Shown piece after piece: positions 25,949-40,860 of a DNA stretch of 64,000 nucleotides. The notes under the pieces were generated by a model, which made no database searches, was not told where the DNA came from, and worked only from the letters and a program-made list of their open reading frames with translations. The position numbers and the translations under genes were made by a program. Positions within the stretch are counted from its first letter, which is position 1. The number at the start of each line of letters is the position of its first letter. This stretch comes from Oceanobacillus sojae. GTDB lineage: Bacteria; Bacillota; Bacilli; Bacillales; Amphibacillaceae. The DNA lies in contig NZ_BJYM01000014.1 of the NCBI RefSeq assembly GCF_007991515.1, forward strand, positions 62,001 through 126,000. The letters are read 5' to 3'.

Positions 25949-26341
25949 TTAACGTTTTGAGAACTGAGGAGCACGACGTGCTTTTTTAAGACCATACTTC
26001 TTACGCTCTTTCATACGAGCATCACGAGTAAGGTATCCTTCAGTTTTAAGTGATCCACGATATTCTGGATCTGCCTGTAACAATGCACGTGCGATTCCGT
26101 GACGGATTGCACCTGCTTGACCAGTGAATCCACCGCCGTGTACATTTACAAGAACGTCATAAGTTCCTTGAGTTTCTGTAGTAGCAAGCGGCTGATTCAA
26201 GATTAGTAATTGTGTTTCATATGGAAAATAGTCTCTAGCATCGCGACCATTAATTGTAATGTTTCCTGTACCGGGTACTAGACGTACGCGGGCAGTTGAC
26301 TTTTTACGGCGTCCTGTGCCGTAGTATTGTACTTGTGCCAA
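25949..26341 (-). CDS. rpsI: 30S ribosomal protein S9
   Basis: 130 residues. Start is TTG 26341 with GGAGG 8 nt upstream; no in-frame ATG fits. Begins [15 protein letters not shown] and ends APQFSKR, the C-terminal tail that reaches the P-site tRNA. Nineteen bases after rplM on one transcript, ended by the hairpin at 25885. Confidence 0.97.
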   Translation of the reverse strand: MAQVQYYGTGRRKKSTARVRLVPGTGNITINGRDARDYFPYETQLLILNQPLATTETQGTYDVLVNVHGGGFTGQAGAIRHGIARALLQADPEYRGSLKTEGYLTRDARMKERKKYGLKKARRAPQFSKR

Positions 26342-26360
26342 TTCATTTACCTCCCTTTAA

Positions 26361-26798
26361 TTATCCACGAAGTTCGTAAGCTTCTGGTTTTTGAGCCTGA
26401 TGGTTGTGCTCAGCGCCTCTATATACATACAATTTCTTCTTCATTTTACGTCCTAAAGGTCCTTTTGGAAGCATTCCTTTGATTGCAACTTCAAGCATTT
26501 CTTCAGGATATTTCGTACGCATTTCGTATGCGTTACGAGCTCTCAATCCACCTGGATGATGGGAATGATTGTAGTACATTTTGTCATTGATTTTGTTCCC
26601 TGATAATTCAATTTTATCTGCATTGATGATAATTACATAATCACCAGTGTCTGCATGTGGTGTGTACGTAGGTTTATGTTTACCACGTAAGATAGCAGCT
26701 ACTTCGCTTGCTAAACGTCCTAAACGTTGCCCTTCCGCATCCACAACTAGCCATTTGCGTTCGATATTTGCTTCATTTGCCATGAAAGTTGTGCGCAT
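26361..26798 (-). CDS. rplM: 50S ribosomal protein L13
   Basis: 145 residues from ATG 26798 (GGAGGG upstream), the normal length; the open frame extends to 26825 without support. [23 protein letters not shown] and [10 protein letters not shown] are diagnostic. An early-assembly 23S-binding protein. It has its own promoter at 26912-26940 with an untranslated leader of about 105 nt, where the known Bacillus L13-leader autoregulatory RNA would lie; I could not confirm its fold. Confidence 0.97.
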   Translation of the reverse strand: MRTTFMANEANIERKWLVVDAEGQRLGRLASEVAAILRGKHKPTYTPHADTGDYVIIINADKIELSGNKINDKMYYNHSHHPGGLRARNAYEMRTKYPEEMLEVAIKGMLPKGPLGRKMKKKLYVYRGAEHNHQAQKPEAYELRG

Positions 26799-26911
26799 AA
26801 TTTTTTCCCTCCATATATCAATCATTCTTTACTATTCGTAATCATATTTTTATTCTTAACATAATTAGATTCCGGGGCTAATCATGGTTTAGAAATAAAA
26901 TGCCATATATC

Positions 26912-26940
26912 ATCTTATATCTTTCAAGACCAAAAGTCAA
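26912..26940 (-). promoter_or_regulatory. Promoter of rplM-rpsI
   Basis: Minus strand TTGACT (26940-26935), 17-nt spacer, TAAGAT (26917-26912). Confidence 0.65.
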
Positions 26941-26993
26941 GCCTAGTACGAAAGTAATTTAAAAAAATCTCGTTTTTTATTTCTCTTTTTCAT

Positions 26994-27767
26994 TCAATCT
27001 TCAAAATGCTTCTCTTCCGTCTGCTCATGATAGCTTACTTCCCATAAATACAGTCCATTTGGAGAAATTGTCTTGCCGAGCTTCCCTCTTTCTTTTGCGG
27101 CTAAAAGCACCGGTATATCCTCTGGATTACGTTTCCCAACTCCTACATCCAGCAGCGCGCTGACCATGATCCGCACCATGTTGTATAAAAAGCCGCTCCC
27201 ACGAAAAATAAATTCAATATCATTTCCTTTTTTCCTGCAGGAGGCATGATACAATGTCCGCACTTTTGAGCCTTTCACAGTCGATTTCGCAGAAGAGAAG
27301 GTAGTAAAGTCATGTGTGCCCTCTAAATACTCACAGGCAGCCTGTATGGCCTCTATATTGAGGCTTTTGGGAAAATACAATGCATAGTTCTGGCGGAATA
27401 CGTCCGGTTCGTCCCTGTTTAAAACCATATAATGATACTCTTTCTGCTTCACACTATAACGGGCATGAAATGAATCACTGACCTGCTCGACATGAGATAT
27501 ATGGACATCATCAGGCAAGAGTGTATTGATAGCCTGCTTCCAATTATGCTCAGGAATCGTTAGAGGCGTATCAAAATGAATAACCTGGCCGACTGCATGG
27601 ACTCCTGTATCCGTCCTTCCTGATGCTTGAATCCGGATCGCTTCCCCCTTATGGATTTTTGCTAAGGCTTTTTCCAGCATACCCTGGACAGTCCGCTGCC
27701 TGGGCTGTACTTGAAAGCCGGCAAAGCCTGAACCATCATAAGAAATCGTGCATTTTAACCTTTCCAT
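26994..27767 (-). CDS. truA: tRNA pseudouridine(38-40) synthase
   Basis: 257 residues. The catalytic Asp lies in ASGRTDTGVHA; GSGFLYNMVRIMV is the other TruA hallmark. It modifies uridines 38-40 of tRNA anticodon stems in the cytoplasm. It follows ecfT by 22 nt at the end of the ECF cluster, an order conserved in bacilli. Confidence 0.97.
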   Translation of the reverse strand: MERLKCTISYDGSGFAGFQVQPRQRTVQGMLEKALAKIHKGEAIRIQASGRTDTGVHAVGQVIHFDTPLTIPEHNWKQAINTLLPDDVHISHVEQVSDSFHARYSVKQKEYHYMVLNRDEPDVFRQNYALYFPKSLNIEAIQAACEYLEGTHDFTTFSSAKSTVKGSKVRTLYHASCRKKGNDIEFIFRGSGFLYNMVRIMVSALLDVGVGKRNPEDIPVLLAAKERGKLGKTISPNGLYLWEVSYHEQTEEKHFED

Positions 27768-27789
27768 TTGTACAGTTCCTTTCCTTCCA

Positions 27790-28587
27790 TTACTGTCTTA
27801 AGACAAACAACGCCACAAGCATCAGTACAAAACCGGTTAAAACCAGAATATCCTTTGTACCTACATGTAATTCACGGAGCTTGCTTCTTCCTTCCCCGCC
27901 TTGATAGCCGCGGGCTTCCATCGCCATTGCCAGATCCTCAGCGCGTTTAAATGCACTGACAAACAACGGAACCAGCAGTGGAATAACTGCCATCACCCGA
28001 TCCTTGACAGGTCCTGTCCGAAAATCTACGCCCCGGGCCGCCTGCGCGCGGGATATTTTATCCGTTTCCTGCATCAGTGTTGGAATGAAGCGCAAGGAAA
28101 TAGACATCATCAATGCCAGCTCATGAACAGGGAACTTAATCTTTTTCAGTGGGTGAAGCATTTCCTCCATCGCGTCGGTAATTTCAATCGGCGTTGTTGT
28201 TAATGTTAATAAAGAAGTCGTCAGGATCAGCAGGAAAAAGCGTAAGGAAATCGCAAAACCCTGGATAACTCCACCGCTATAAATCTTAATAAATCCCCAA
28301 TCAACTAAAAGATTCCCTTCATTTGTAATAATTAAATGCAGGATAAATGTAAAAATAATTAAAAACCAGACGGGCAACAGTCCTTTTAGAATAAATCGCA
28401 GCGGTACCCGTGAAATAAGTACACAGAGCACCGAAAATGCCGTTAACAAGCTATATGTTGGTACATTATTTGCAAAGAATACAATAATAACAAAGAAAAA
28501 AACTACCGTAATTTTCGTTCTTGGATCCAGCCGATGAATAAGGGAGTTTCCAGGAACATACTGGCCAATAATCAGAGCATTATTCAT
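27790..28587 (-). CDS. ecfT: Energy-coupling factor transporter membrane protein EcfT
   Basis: 265 residues with five or six hydrophobic segments. The cytoplasmic coupling region carries the two Ala-Arg-Gly-type motifs ([10 protein letters not shown] and [10 protein letters not shown]) that bind the two ATPases. It links EcfA1/EcfA2 to interchangeable S components for vitamins and metals; no S component is encoded nearby. Its start overlaps ecfA2 by 8 bases. Confidence 0.96.
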   Translation of the reverse strand: MNNALIIGQYVPGNSLIHRLDPRTKITVVFFFVIIVFFANNVPTYSLLTAFSVLCVLISRVPLRFILKGLLPVWFLIIFTFILHLIITNEGNLLVDWGFIKIYSGGVIQGFAISLRFFLLILTTSLLTLTTTPIEITDAMEEMLHPLKKIKFPVHELALMMSISLRFIPTLMQETDKISRAQAARGVDFRTGPVKDRVMAVIPLLVPLFVSAFKRAEDLAMAMEARGYQGGEGRSKLRELHVGTKDILVLTGFVLMLVALFVLRQ

Positions 28588-29449
28588 GAGACCCCACCTC
28601 CAGCCGCTTCTTGATCTCTTTTGCTAACTCCGGCATGGGTTGATATTGATAGGTTAAAGAAGTGCCAAAACGCTCATTATACTGGTTTAGAAAGTGAATG
28701 ACCTCCGGGAGTCCTAATTGTACCTCCTGCAGCTTCTCTGCTTGTTTAAACACGTCAAGCGGATGACCCTCCATATATTTTTGTCCTTTATTTAAGATAA
28801 TAATTTTATCTGCATAAGCCAGTGCATCCTCCATACTATGTGTCACTAATACCGTTGTCAGATTTTGCTCCTGATGCAGCTGATAAAACATATCCATAAT
28901 TTCACGTTGTCCACGTGGATCAAGTCCCGCAGTCGGCTCGTCCAGCACAAGAACTTGCGGAGCCATTGCCAGCACTCCTGCAATAGCGACTCGCCGCTTC
29001 TGTCCGCCACTTAAATCAAATGGGGAACGCTCTAATATTTCCTTTGGCAGACCGACAGCAGGAAGAAGCTTCTCTATCCTACGATCGATTTCCTCCTGCT
29101 CTACGCCAAAATTCTTTGGTCCAAAGGCGATATCTTTGGCAACTGTCTCTTCAAATAACTGATGCTCCGGATATTGAAAAACGACACCGACTTTTCTTCT
29201 TAAATCACGGATATTCTTTGGCTTCCCGTCTGCACTCAGATGGAAATCACCAATGTTTATCTCTCCCCTGCTCGGAAGGCTCAGTCCATTGAGATGCTGA
29301 ATGAGTGTTGATTTCCCTGAGCCGGTATGACCGATAACCGCCACAAACGAACCAGAATTTACCGTAAAGGAGATGTGCTCAAGGGCTTTATGGGCAAAAG
29401 GTGTATTCTCTTGATAAATATAACTTACATCTTTGAATTGAATTTCCAT
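28580..29449 (-). CDS. ecfA2: ECF transporter ATPase EcfA2
   Basis: 289 residues. Walker [11 protein letters not shown] loop [14 protein letters not shown], signature LSGGQKRR, Walker [13 protein letters not shown] and the H-loop HSMED. Second of the paired ATPases; its ATG lies inside the end of ecfA1 (25-base overlap), consistent with equal production of the heterodimer. Confidence 0.96.
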   Translation of the reverse strand: MEIQFKDVSYIYQENTPFAHKALEHISFTVNSGSFVAVIGHTGSGKSTLIQHLNGLSLPSRGEINIGDFHLSADGKPKNIRDLRRKVGVVFQYPEHQLFEETVAKDIAFGPKNFGVEQEEIDRRIEKLLPAVGLPKEILERSPFDLSGGQKRRVAIAGVLAMAPQVLVLDEPTAGLDPRGQREIMDMFYQLHQEQNLTTVLVTHSMEDALAYADKIIILNKGQKYMEGHPLDVFKQAEKLQEVQLGLPEVIHFLNQYNERFGTSLTYQYQPMPELAKEIKKRLEVGSHE

Positions 29450-30267
29450 AATTCCTCCAACAACTCTTCGTGGTTTAATGCTGCTTCTTTTAATGGAACT
29501 CCCTGCTTCCTCAGCTCATCGGTTAATTGGGCAACAAATGGCACATCCAGCCCAATTTCACGTAATTCTTCCCGCTGTAAAAAAAGCTCTCTTGGCGTTG
29601 TTTCCTCCCAGATTTGCCCCTTATTCATGACAATCACACGGTCTGCCTGAACAATTTCCTGCAGGTCATGCGTTATGGTAATCAGGGAAAGCCCTTCTGA
29701 TTCCTGAATATCATTCACCGTGTGCATAATTTCTTTTCTGCCTGTCGGGTCGAGCATAGCAGTTGCCTCATCCAAAATTAATACCTTAGGAGCTATTGCT
29801 AAGACACTGGCAATGGCTACACGCTGCTTTTGTCCACCAGATAGACGGTGCGGCTCTGTTATTAAGTAATCCTGCATACGTACAGCAGATAAGGTGCGCT
29901 GGATTCTCTCTCTCATCTCCTCTCTGGGTATGCCTCTGTTTTCCATACCAAATGCGACATCATCCTGAACTGTTGCACCAACAAATTGATTATCTGGATT
30001 TTGAAAGACCATCCCTACATCTTTCCGTATATCCCAGACAGTATCATCATCTACTCTCTTGCCATCAACAATGATTTCCCCGTCCTTTGGCATTAGCAGT
30101 CCATTAAGCAGCTTGGCAATGGTTGATTTTCCAGAGCCATTATGACCGATAATAGCAACCCACTCACCTTCATAGATATCAAAAGAGACTTGATTTAACA
30201 CAAGTGCTCCTTCTTCTTCATATTGAAAGGAAACATTTTTAAACTCTACTAGCTTTTTTCTATCCAT
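29425..30267 (-). CDS. ecfA1: ECF transporter ATPase EcfA1
   Basis: 280 residues from ATG 30267 (GGGGGTG 5-10 nt upstream); the frame stays open to 30549 through A/T-rich spacer that is not protein-like. Walker [11 protein letters not shown] loop [14 protein letters not shown], signature LSGGQKQR, Walker [14 protein letters not shown]-loop HDLQE. First gene of the ECF unit, separated from rplQ by a repeat element and terminator, so it needs its own promoter in 30268-30416; I see no clear one. Confidence 0.96.
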   Translation of the reverse strand: MDRKKLVEFKNVSFQYEEEGALVLNQVSFDIYEGEWVAIIGHNGSGKSTIAKLLNGLLMPKDGEIIVDGKRVDDDTVWDIRKDVGMVFQNPDNQFVGATVQDDVAFGMENRGIPREEMRERIQRTLSAVRMQDYLITEPHRLSGGQKQRVAIASVLAIAPKVLILDEATAMLDPTGRKEIMHTVNDIQESEGLSLITITHDLQEIVQADRVIVMNKGQIWEETTPRELFLQREELREIGLDVPFVAQLTDELRKQGVPLKEAALNHEELLEELWKFNSKM

Positions 30268-30416
30268 CCAGACACCCCCTTCTCCTGTTTTTTCTATTAT
30301 GTAATTTGCTTTATCTATTATGGTTATTTTATCGATTTTATTTGATGAAAGAAAGTATTTGTTATAAATAAATGTTTTATTATTGCTATTGAAAAATAAA
30401 ATTAATAGTATATATC

Positions 30417-30547
30417 TAGCGGAAGAAATACACGGAGACTCCTGTGGGAATGCGCAGTGTGAAGACCCCGCAGAAAAAAGTGAACTTCTTTTTTTCGAGG
30501 AGGCTGAGGACAAGCCCACGGAAAGCGTAGTGTATTTCTGTAGCGGC
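30417..30547. repeat. Intergenic repetitive element (about 130 bp, imperfect inverted repeat)
   Basis: Ends are related in inverted order: GCGGAAGAAATACAC at the left and GTGTATTTCTGTAGC at the right. The inner part (GGAGACTCCTGTGGGAATGC ... AGGAGGCTGAGGACAAGCC ... CGGAAAGCG) resembles a family I recall as scattered between genes of Bacillus-related genomes. It is more G+C-rich than its flanks and lies between rplQ and ecfA1. No coding content is credible. Confidence 0.7.
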
Positions 30548-30608
30548 AATTATCAACTTCACTTGCCCTCTGAACTCTCTTCGTAAAAATCATATAATTT
30601 TTCAATAC

Positions 30609-30657
30609 AAAAAAAGGGCTTGGATAACCTCTGAGAGAGATTGAGTCCTGCCCCTTG
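30609..30657 (-). terminator. Terminator of the rpsJ-to-rplQ ribosomal transcript
   Basis: Minus strand AAGGGGC ... AGCCCTT followed by TTTTTTTTGTATTG. The stem has a one-base bulge and a long loop, but the eight-T tail is convincing. It is 13 nt after the rplQ stop. Confidence 0.7.
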
Positions 30658-30669
30658 CCGTTTTAGTAA

Positions 30670-31023
30670 TTAAACCAACTCAATGATTGCCATTTTAGCG
30701 CCATCGCCTTGGCGTTCACCAAGTTTAAGAACGCGTGTATATCCACCTTGTCTATCTTCATAGCGCGCAGCAACATCATCAAATAATTTTTGAACTACGT
30801 TGTTTTCTTCATCCGCTTCTTTGTTGTATAAAAATGCTGCAGCTTGACGGCGTGCATGTAAATCGCCACGCTTTCCAAGAGTAATCATTTTATCTACAAT
30901 CGATCTTAACTCTTTCGCTTTTGCTTCTGTTGTTTCAATGCGTTCATGAATAATTAAATCAGATGCAAGGTTGCGAAGAAGAGCCATACGACTATCTGTT
31001 GTACGTCCTAATTTTCTAGCCAC
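30670..31023 (-). CDS. rplQ: 50S ribosomal protein L17
   Basis: 117 residues starting at GTG 31023 (GGGAGGG 8 nt upstream). [24 protein letters not shown] and the C-terminal [20 protein letters not shown] are characteristic. Last gene of the alpha cluster. Confidence 0.97.
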   Translation of the reverse strand: MARKLGRTTDSRMALLRNLASDLIIHERIETTEAKAKELRSIVDKMITLGKRGDLHARRQAAAFLYNKEADEENNVVQKLFDDVAARYEDRQGGYTRVLKLGERQGDGAKMAIIELV

Positions 31024-31066
31024 GGACTATCCCTCCCTTTTCGAAACTCTACAGGTGACTGGTTTA

Positions 31067-32011
31067 TCAGTCATCATCTCGAAGACCTAATCCTAGATCC
31101 TCTAATTTTACTTTTACTTCTTCTAATGATTTACGTCCTAAATTACGAACTTTCATCATATCTTCTTCAGATTTATTTGCAAGCTCTTGAACGGTGTTGA
31201 TACCAGCACGCTTCAAGCAGTTGTAAGAACGAACAGAAAGATCAAGCTCTTCAATGGTCATTTCCATTACTTTTTCTTTTTGATCTTCTTCTTTTTCAAC
31301 CATAATTTCCACGTTCTGTGCTTCATCCGTTAAGCCGACAAAAATATTCAAATGCTCCGTAATAATTTTCGCGCCTAGAGAAACAGCTTCTTCAGGGCGA
31401 ATACTACCGTCAGTTGAAACATCCAATGTCAGTTTATCATAATTAGCAATTTGACCTACACGTGTGTTCTCTACCTGATACGTAACACGTGATACTGGTG
31501 TGAAAATCGAATCAATTGGGATAACGCCAATCGGTTGATCATCAAACTTGTTTTCATCTGCCGGACGATAACCGCGACCTCTTTCAGCAGTTAACTTCAT
31601 ATGAAGGTTAGCTTTACTGTTTAATGTAGCAATATGAAGCTCTGGGTTCATCACTTCTACATCACTATCATACGTTAAGTCTGCAGCTGTTACGACTCCT
31701 TCACCTTGAACATCAATTTCTAATGTTTTCGGCTCATCAGAGTAGATTTTAAGTGCAAGTTTTTTCAAGTTAAGAATGATAGTTGTTACATCCTCCACAA
31801 CCCCGTCAATCGTTGAAAATTCATGCAGTGCTCCGTCGATGTGAACGGTTGTCACAGCAGCACCTGGTAGTGAGGATAGTAAGATACGACGCAAGGAGTT
31901 TCCAAGTGTGGCACCATATCCACGTTCTAGCGGTTCAACTACGAATTTACCAAAAGTAGCATCATCGCTAATTTCAAGCGTTTCAATTTTTGGCTTTTCT
32001 ATCTCGATCAT
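31067..32011 (-). CDS. rpoA: RNA polymerase alpha subunit
   Basis: 314 residues. The N-terminal assembly domain (about 1-230) includes [31 protein letters not shown] linker with the charged [11 protein letters not shown] stretch leads to the C-terminal domain (about 245-314) with [22 protein letters not shown] and [10 protein letters not shown], which contacts UP elements and activators. Preceded by a 205-bp structured gap. Confidence 0.98.
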   Translation of the reverse strand: MIEIEKPKIETLEISDDATFGKFVVEPLERGYGATLGNSLRRILLSSLPGAAVTTVHIDGALHEFSTIDGVVEDVTTIILNLKKLALKIYSDEPKTLEIDVQGEGVVTAADLTYDSDVEVMNPELHIATLNSKANLHMKLTAERGRGYRPADENKFDDQPIGVIPIDSIFTPVSRVTYQVENTRVGQIANYDKLTLDVSTDGSIRPEEAVSLGAKIITEHLNIFVGLTDEAQNVEIMVEKEEDQKEKVMEMTIEELDLSVRSYNCLKRAGINTVQELANKSEEDMMKVRNLGRKSLEEVKVKLEDLGLGLRDDD

Positions 32012-32044
32012 TTAACAAACCCTCCTTTAAAACGTCGAAACCCC

Positions 32045-32162
32045 GGCTAGACCACAAAGTCTAACCGAAATTCCTCAAATAGGCAGTTGGCGTTTCTGCT
32101 CTACCTAAAAATCTTTCGTACGAACTGTCTTTGGAATCTGTTTATCTACAACATGTAGATAA
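32045..32162 (-). other. Two hairpins in the rpsK-rpoA gap
   Basis: GGCTAGAC-CACAAA-GTCTAACC (32045-32066) lies just upstream of the rpoA ribosome site. TTATCTACA-ACA-TGTAGATAA (32142-32162) lies further up. Neither has a T tail on the minus strand, so they look like processing or stability structures, not terminators. No gene or promoter is evident in 32012-32216. Confidence 0.45.
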
Positions 32163-32216
32163 CCGTACGTTTTATCAACCATTATGACCAAGGCTGACAA
32201 ATTCTATACGGTTAAA

Positions 32217-32606
<390 letters not shown>

Positions 32607-32627
32607 TTGTAAGCTTACCTCCTTACA

Positions 32628-32993
32628 TTACTTTTTCTTGTTAGCCATTGTTTTACGTGGGCCTTTACGAGTACGAGAGTTGTTCTTTGTCTTTTGTCCA
32701 CGAACTGGTAATCCGCGACGATGACGAATACCTCTGTATGAGCCGATTTCAATTAAACGTTTGATATTTAAAGATACTTCACGACGAAGGTCACCTTCTG
32801 TAGTGTAGCTATCAATCGCTTGACGGATTCTTGTTAATTCGTCTTCCGTTAAATCACGGACACGAGTATCTTCAGAAACGCCTGCTTCTTTAAGGACTTC
32901 CTGTGCGGTAGTTTTTCCAATACCATAAATATAAGTTAAAGAAATTACTACACGTTTATCACGTGGAACATCAATACCTGCAATACGTGCCAT
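32628..32993 (-). CDS. rpsM: 30S ribosomal protein S13
   Basis: 121 residues. [21 protein letters not shown] at the start and [18 protein letters not shown] near the basic tail are diagnostic. It sits in the 30S head and contacts tRNA and L5. CACCTCC upstream gives a strong ribosome site. Confidence 0.98.
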   Translation of the reverse strand: MARIAGIDVPRDKRVVISLTYIYGIGKTTAQEVLKEAGVSEDTRVRDLTEDELTRIRQAIDSYTTEGDLRREVSLNIKRLIEIGSYRGIRHRRGLPVRGQKTKNNSRTRKGPRKTMANKKK

Positions 32994-33016
32994 AGAGTGC
33001 TAGCACCTCCTGTTTT

Positions 33017-33145
<129 letters not shown>

Positions 33146-33161
33146 TTAGATCGGAGCTCGT

Positions 33162-33380
33162 TTATTTATAACGGTACGTAATTCGTCCTTTGGTTAAATC
33201 ATACGGAGAAAGTTCAACCGTTACTTTATCGCCTGGTAAAATGCGGATAAAGTGCATACGGATTTTACCAGATACATGTGCCAATACTGTATGGCCATTC
33301 TCAAGCTCAACTTTAAACATCGCATTCGGCAATGTATCTGTCACTGTACCTTCTACTTCAATAACATCATCTTTCGCCAT
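33162..33380 (-). CDS. infA: Translation initiation factor IF-1
   Basis: 72 residues, exact family length. An OB-fold protein: [39 protein letters not shown]. It blocks the A site during initiation. Its usual upstream neighbour map is absent; the gap to adk is 455 bp. Confidence 0.98.
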   Translation of the reverse strand: MAKDDVIEVEGTVTDTLPNAMFKVELENGHTVLAHVSGKIRMHFIRILPGDKVTVELSPYDLTKGRITYRYK

Positions 33381-33835
33381 TGTGTGTGATCTCCCTTCTT
33401 CAAATCAGTTACAACCTTATCTAAATCAAGGATAAAGCCTCATTCCCCTTTTGTGAAAAGCCGTTCTTAATCAACGGCACCCTGCAGGGAAATATTAAAC
33501 GTACATTTAGCGTACTATCATCATTTGAAATGATTTATTAGAACACTGCTTCCTCCATTGGCCAGCGTAGGACAACCGGCCGTTCACAACCGAGATATCA
33601 ATTGTACTGACCTGAATCACTATCCTGCATCATACGTACAAATGGAATCTTGTTAAGAGAATCAATTTGTTAACGTATATCAGCACTCACCATCACCTAG
33701 GCAATTGTTCGTTTTATATCAAAAGGTTGATGAACCAATTTTTTAGCGTATTTGATAAAAGCATTACACATTATCTCACCTATTATAACTCTCAGACCTG
33801 AGTTTTGCACCTAATCTGTTCATTAAATAGTTGAC
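33381..33835 (-). other. Gap between adk and infA where map would be expected
   Basis: No frame of useful length exists on the minus strand. A TATAAT hexamer (33787-33782) may be the -10 of a second promoter for infA onward, with a CTCAG-GT-CTGAG palindrome in its spacer; the -35 is poor. A short frame from an ATG about 20 nt later gives MCNAFIKYAKKLVH..., 24 residues, of unknown meaning. The rest shows stray pieces (such as SDSGQYN) faintly like the KOW-domain protein that often follows map, too weak to call. Confidence 0.4.
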
Positions 33836-35807
<1,972 letters not shown>

Positions 35808-35808
35808 A

Positions 35809-36249
35809 TTAGATCACCTCAGATTGACCGCCCGCTGCTTCAATTGCTTCTTTTGCAGATGCAGAGAATTTATGAGCTTTAACAGTCAGTTTCTTTTCTA
35901 ATTGCCCTTTTCCAAGAATCTTAACTCCAGCATTCAATTTGCTTACGACACCAGTTTCTAATAATAGCTCTGGAGTAACTTCAGTTCCTTCTTCAAAGCG
36001 ATTAAGCGTGTCAAGGTTCACAATCGCATATTCTTTGCGGTTAATGTTAGTAAAACCACGTTTTGGTAAACGTTGGAATAAAGGCATTTGACCACCTTCA
36101 AAACCAAGTCTTACTCCACCACCGGAACGTGCTTTTTGTCCTTTATGTCCACGACCAGAAGTTTTACCGTTACCTGAAGATGTTCCGCGACCTACACGGT
36201 TTCTTTCTTTACGGGATCCTTCTGCTGCTTTTAATTCATGAAGTTTCAT
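35809..36249 (-). CDS. rplO: 50S ribosomal protein L15
   Basis: 146 residues. The glycine/arginine-rich N-terminal arm ([20 protein letters not shown]) penetrates 23S r[21 protein letters not shown] follows. Ends within the secY ribosome site, giving coupled translation. Confidence 0.98.
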   Translation of the reverse strand: MKLHELKAAEGSRKERNRVGRGTSSGNGKTSGRGHKGQKARSGGGVRLGFEGGQMPLFQRLPKRGFTNINRKEYAIVNLDTLNRFEEGTEVTPELLLETGVVSKLNAGVKILGKGQLEKKLTVKAHKFSASAKEAIEAAGGQSEVI

Positions 36250-36279
36250 GCGAGCACCTCCTCTTTACACAAAATTTAA

Positions 36280-36462
36280 TTAAACTTCTTTAACTGTCAA
36301 TAAGTGGGACACTCTGTTGACCATACCGCGAACGGCTGGAGTATCTTCACGTACAACCGATTGACGAATTTTCTTTAACCCTAACGCCTCAACAGTTTTA
36401 CGTTGAACGTCAGTGCCGCCGATAACACTACGAGTGAGGGTTATTTCCAATTTTTTAGACAT
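36280..36462 (-). CDS. rpmD: 50S ribosomal protein L30
   Basis: 60 residues, the bacterial size. [21 protein letters not shown] and [12 protein letters not shown] are diagnostic. Between rpsE (13 nt) and rplO (30 nt). Confidence 0.97.
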   Translation of the reverse strand: MSKKLEITLTRSVIGGTDVQRKTVEALGLKKIRQSVVREDTPAVRGMVNRVSHLLTVKEV

Positions 36463-36475
36463 TGTGTTTCCCTCC

Positions 36476-36979
36476 TTATCCTAACAGTTCTTCAACAGAC
36501 TTTCCACGTAATTTAGCTACGTCTTCAGCTGTTTTTAAATTAGTTAAACCGTTCAATGTAGCACGGATTACGTTGATTGGTGTGTTGGATCCTAGTGATT
36601 TAGTCAGGATATCACCTACACCAGCAAGCTCTAAAATCGCACGTACTGGACCACCAGAGATAACTCCAGTACCTTCAGAAGCCGGCTTCATCAATACGTT
36701 ACCAGAACCAAACTGTCCATGAATTTGATGTGGAATGGTTGTGCCTACGATTGGTACAGTAATTAAGTTTTTCTTTGCATCATCTACTGCTTTTTTAATA
36801 GCTTCAGGTACTTCTTGTGCTTTACCAGTACCGAAACCTACATGACCGTTTTTGTCACCGACAACTACTAATGCTGCGAAGCGGAAACGACGTCCACCTT
36901 TTACAACCTTTGCAACACGGTTGACCGTAACAACACGTTCTTCAAGATCTAATTTGCTCGGATCAATATTCGTAATCAT
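36476..36979 (-). CDS. rpsE: 30S ribosomal protein S5
   Basis: 167 residues from ATG 36979. The N-terminal double-stranded-RNA-binding part includes [20 protein letters not shown], the region of spectinomycin resistance and ram mutations; [20 protein letters not shown] and the [11 protein letters not shown] loop follow. Wild-type-looking residues, no resistance change evident. Confidence 0.98.
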   Translation of the reverse strand: MITNIDPSKLDLEERVVTVNRVAKVVKGGRRFRFAALVVVGDKNGHVGFGTGKAQEVPEAIKKAVDDAKKNLITVPIVGTTIPHQIHGQFGSGNVLMKPASEGTGVISGGPVRAILELAGVGDILTKSLGSNTPINVIRATLNGLTNLKTAEDVAKLRGKSVEELLG

Positions 36980-37004
36980 TATAGATGGTTACCTCCTTTT
37001 ACTT

Positions 37005-37364
37005 TTAAAATTCAAGGCCTTCCTCACGAGCAGCCTCTGCTAAAGCTTTGATACGTCCATGATATAAATAACCTCCACGATCAAATACGATGGATTTATA
37101 TCCTTTATCAATTGCACGTTTTGCAATAGCTGTCCCTACTTCTTTCGCAGCGTCAACATTGCCGCCGTTAATTCCAAGCTCTTTATCTACTGTAGAAGCG
37201 CTTGTCAGGGTTACATTATTTACATCATCAATTAATTGAGCATAAATATTTTTGTTAGAACGATACACGTTTAAACGTGGACGCTCTGCAGTTCCTGATA
37301 ATGTTTTACGTACACGATTGTGACGTTTTTTACGAGTAACATTTTTGTCAGGCTTTGTGATCAT
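37005..37364 (-). CDS. rplR: 50S ribosomal protein L18
   Basis: 119 residues from ATG 37364 (GGAGTG upstream; an earlier start codon at 37373 lies in the ribosome site). [19 protein letters not shown] at the start, then [20 protein letters not shown] and [20 protein letters not shown]. It binds 5S rRNA with L5. Confidence 0.98.
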   Translation of the reverse strand: MITKPDKNVTRKKRHNRVRKTLSGTAERPRLNVYRSNKNIYAQLIDDVNNVTLTSASTVDKELGINGGNVDAAKEVGTAIAKRAIDKGYKSIVFDRGGYLYHGRIKALAEAAREEGLEF

Positions 37365-37394
37365 CTGGGTCACTCCTTTCTCGGGCTAAAAAAC

Positions 37395-37931
37395 TTACTT
37401 AGCAGTTTTACCTTCTTTACGACGTACATATTCATCCGCATATTTAATTCCTTTACCTTTATAAGGCTCTGGCGGGCGGATTGCTCGGATATTAGCAGCA
37501 ACTGCTCCTACTAATTCTTTATCGATACCTTTAACAATGATTTGTGTGTTTTTAGGTACTTCGATTTCAATACCGTCAATGGGTTCAAGTTCAACAGGAT
37601 GTGAATAACCAGCGTTAACAACAGTTTTGTTTCCCTGCTTTTGAGCACGGTAACCAACACCGTTAATTTCCAATGATTTTTCAAAACCTTTGCTTACTCC
37701 AACCACCATGTTATTGATTAAGCTGCGAGTAGTACCATGTAGTGCGCGGTGGTCTTTATGATCACTCGGGCGAGCTACAGTTAAAATATTACCCTCAACG
37801 TTAATTTTAATATCTGGATGAAAATCTCTTGTTAATTCACCCTTTGGTCCTTTGACTGTTAGTGTAGTTCCGTTGAATTTCAACTCTACACCTTCTGGAA
37901 TTTCTACAGGCTTAAGTCCGACACGAGACAT
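37395..37931 (-). CDS. rplF: 50S ribosomal protein L6
   Basis: 178 residues, two duplicated alpha/beta domains. [15 protein letters not shown] and the C-terminal [20 protein letters not shown] are characteristic. It lies at the factor-binding site near the sarcin-ricin loop. Confidence 0.98.
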   Translation of the reverse strand: MSRVGLKPVEIPEGVELKFNGTTLTVKGPKGELTRDFHPDIKINVEGNILTVARPSDHKDHRALHGTTRSLINNMVVGVSKGFEKSLEINGVGYRAQKQGNKTVVNAGYSHPVELEPIDGIEIEVPKNTQIIVKGIDKELVGAVAANIRAIRPPEPYKGKGIKYADEYVRRKEGKTAK

Positions 37932-37961
37932 TCCCTACACCTCCTCATTAAAAAATAGTGA

Positions 37962-38360
37962 TTACCAAACGTACGCTAATACTTCGCCGCCAACTGCCTG
38001 GGAACGTGCTTCTTTATCAGAAAGCATTCCGTTAGAAGTTGATACGATAGCAATGCCAAGACCGTTCAATACACGAGGTACTTCATTTGCTTTAGCATAT
38101 ACGCGTAAACCTGGTTTACTGATACGTTTAATTCCTGTAATAACTCTATCTTCGTTTGCACTGTATTTTAAGAAGATACGTAATATACCTTGCTTGTTGT
38201 CTTCGACTAGCTCATAATCCTTTACAAAGCCTTCGCGCTTTAGGATATCAGCGATCTCTTTTTTAATATTAGAAGCAGGAAGCTCTAATTGTTCATGTTT
38301 TACCATGTTCGCATTACGAATGCGAGTAAGCATATCTGCAATTGGATCTGTCATAACCAT
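37962..38360 (-). CDS. rpsH: 30S ribosomal protein S8
   Basis: 132 residues beginning [18 protein letters not shown], the usual bacilli start. [14 protein letters not shown] marks the C-terminal domain. S8 is the known translational repressor of spc operons in Escherichia coli; a comparable site here is not evident. Confidence 0.98.
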   Translation of the reverse strand: MVMTDPIADMLTRIRNANMVKHEQLELPASNIKKEIADILKREGFVKDYELVEDNKQGILRIFLKYSANEDRVITGIKRISKPGLRVYAKANEVPRVLNGLGIAIVSTSNGMLSDKEARSQAVGGEVLAYVW

Positions 38361-38389
38361 TACTAATTACCTCCTTCCCGAATCGGGGA

Positions 38390-39143
<754 letters not shown>

Positions 39144-39170
39144 GCGTTAGCCCTCCTTTCACAGAAAAAC

Positions 39171-39482
39171 TTATTTATCTAATGCTTCACCGGATTTTTT
39201 TGCAATACGGATTTTTTTACCATCTTTTACTTCATAGCCAACACGAGTTGGTTCTCCGGACTTCGGATCGATTGGCAATACATTAGAAGCGTGAATTGGA
39301 GCTTCGATATTCAAGATTCCGCCTTGCGGGTTGTCTTGAGAAGGTTTCGCATGTTTTTGAATCATGTTCACGCCTTCTACTAATACGCGCTCTTTCTTCG
39401 GATATGCTTCTAATACAGTACCCTCTTTACCGCGGTCTTTACCGGATAAAACTTTGACTTTATCACCTTTTTTTACATGCAT
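39171..39482 (-). CDS. rplX: 50S ribosomal protein L24
   Basis: 103 residues with an N-terminal KOW motif ([21 protein letters not shown]). An assembly-initiating protein at the tunnel exit. The unusual ATGCATG start context still has GGAGGTG about 8 nt upstream. Confidence 0.97.
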   Translation of the reverse strand: MHVKKGDKVKVLSGKDRGKEGTVLEAYPKKERVLVEGVNMIQKHAKPSQDNPQGGILNIEAPIHASNVLPIDPKSGEPTRVGYEVKDGKKIRIAKKSGEALDK

Positions 39483-39516
39483 GCTTTACGCACCTCCTTG
39501 ATGAGGAAATTTCTTA

Positions 39517-39924
<408 letters not shown>

Positions 39925-39927
39925 TTA

Positions 39928-40191
39928 TTAAATAATTACCGCTTCTTCTACTACTTCTACCAGACGGAAACGTTTTGTAGCTGATAGCGGGCGAGTTTCC
40001 ATGATACGTACGATGTCGCCAGTTTTTGCAACATTGTTTTCATCATGCGTTTTGAATTTCTTTGAATACTTAACACGTTTTCCATAAAGCTTATGGAATT
40101 TGTAAGTTTCAACTAAAACTGTAATAGTTTTATCCATTTTGTCGGATACAACACGACCAGTATAAACCTTACGATCATTACGTTCAGACAT
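39928..40191 (-). CDS. rpsQ: 30S ribosomal protein S17
   Basis: 87 residues, OB fold: [34 protein letters not shown] and [21 protein letters not shown]. An early 16S-binding protein. Confidence 0.98.
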   Translation of the reverse strand: MSERNDRKVYTGRVVSDKMDKTITVLVETYKFHKLYGKRVKYSKKFKTHDENNVAKTGDIVRIMETRPLSATKRFRLVEVVEEAVII

Positions 40192-40217
40192 TGAGGTTAA
40201 CCTCCCCTCTGGAATCT

Positions 40218-40860
<643 letters not shown>

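Noticed and set aside
30268-30549. 94-codon N-terminal extension of EcfA1
   Set aside because: It crosses the repeat element and A/T-rich spacer; ATG 30267 has GGGGGTG and matches the family.
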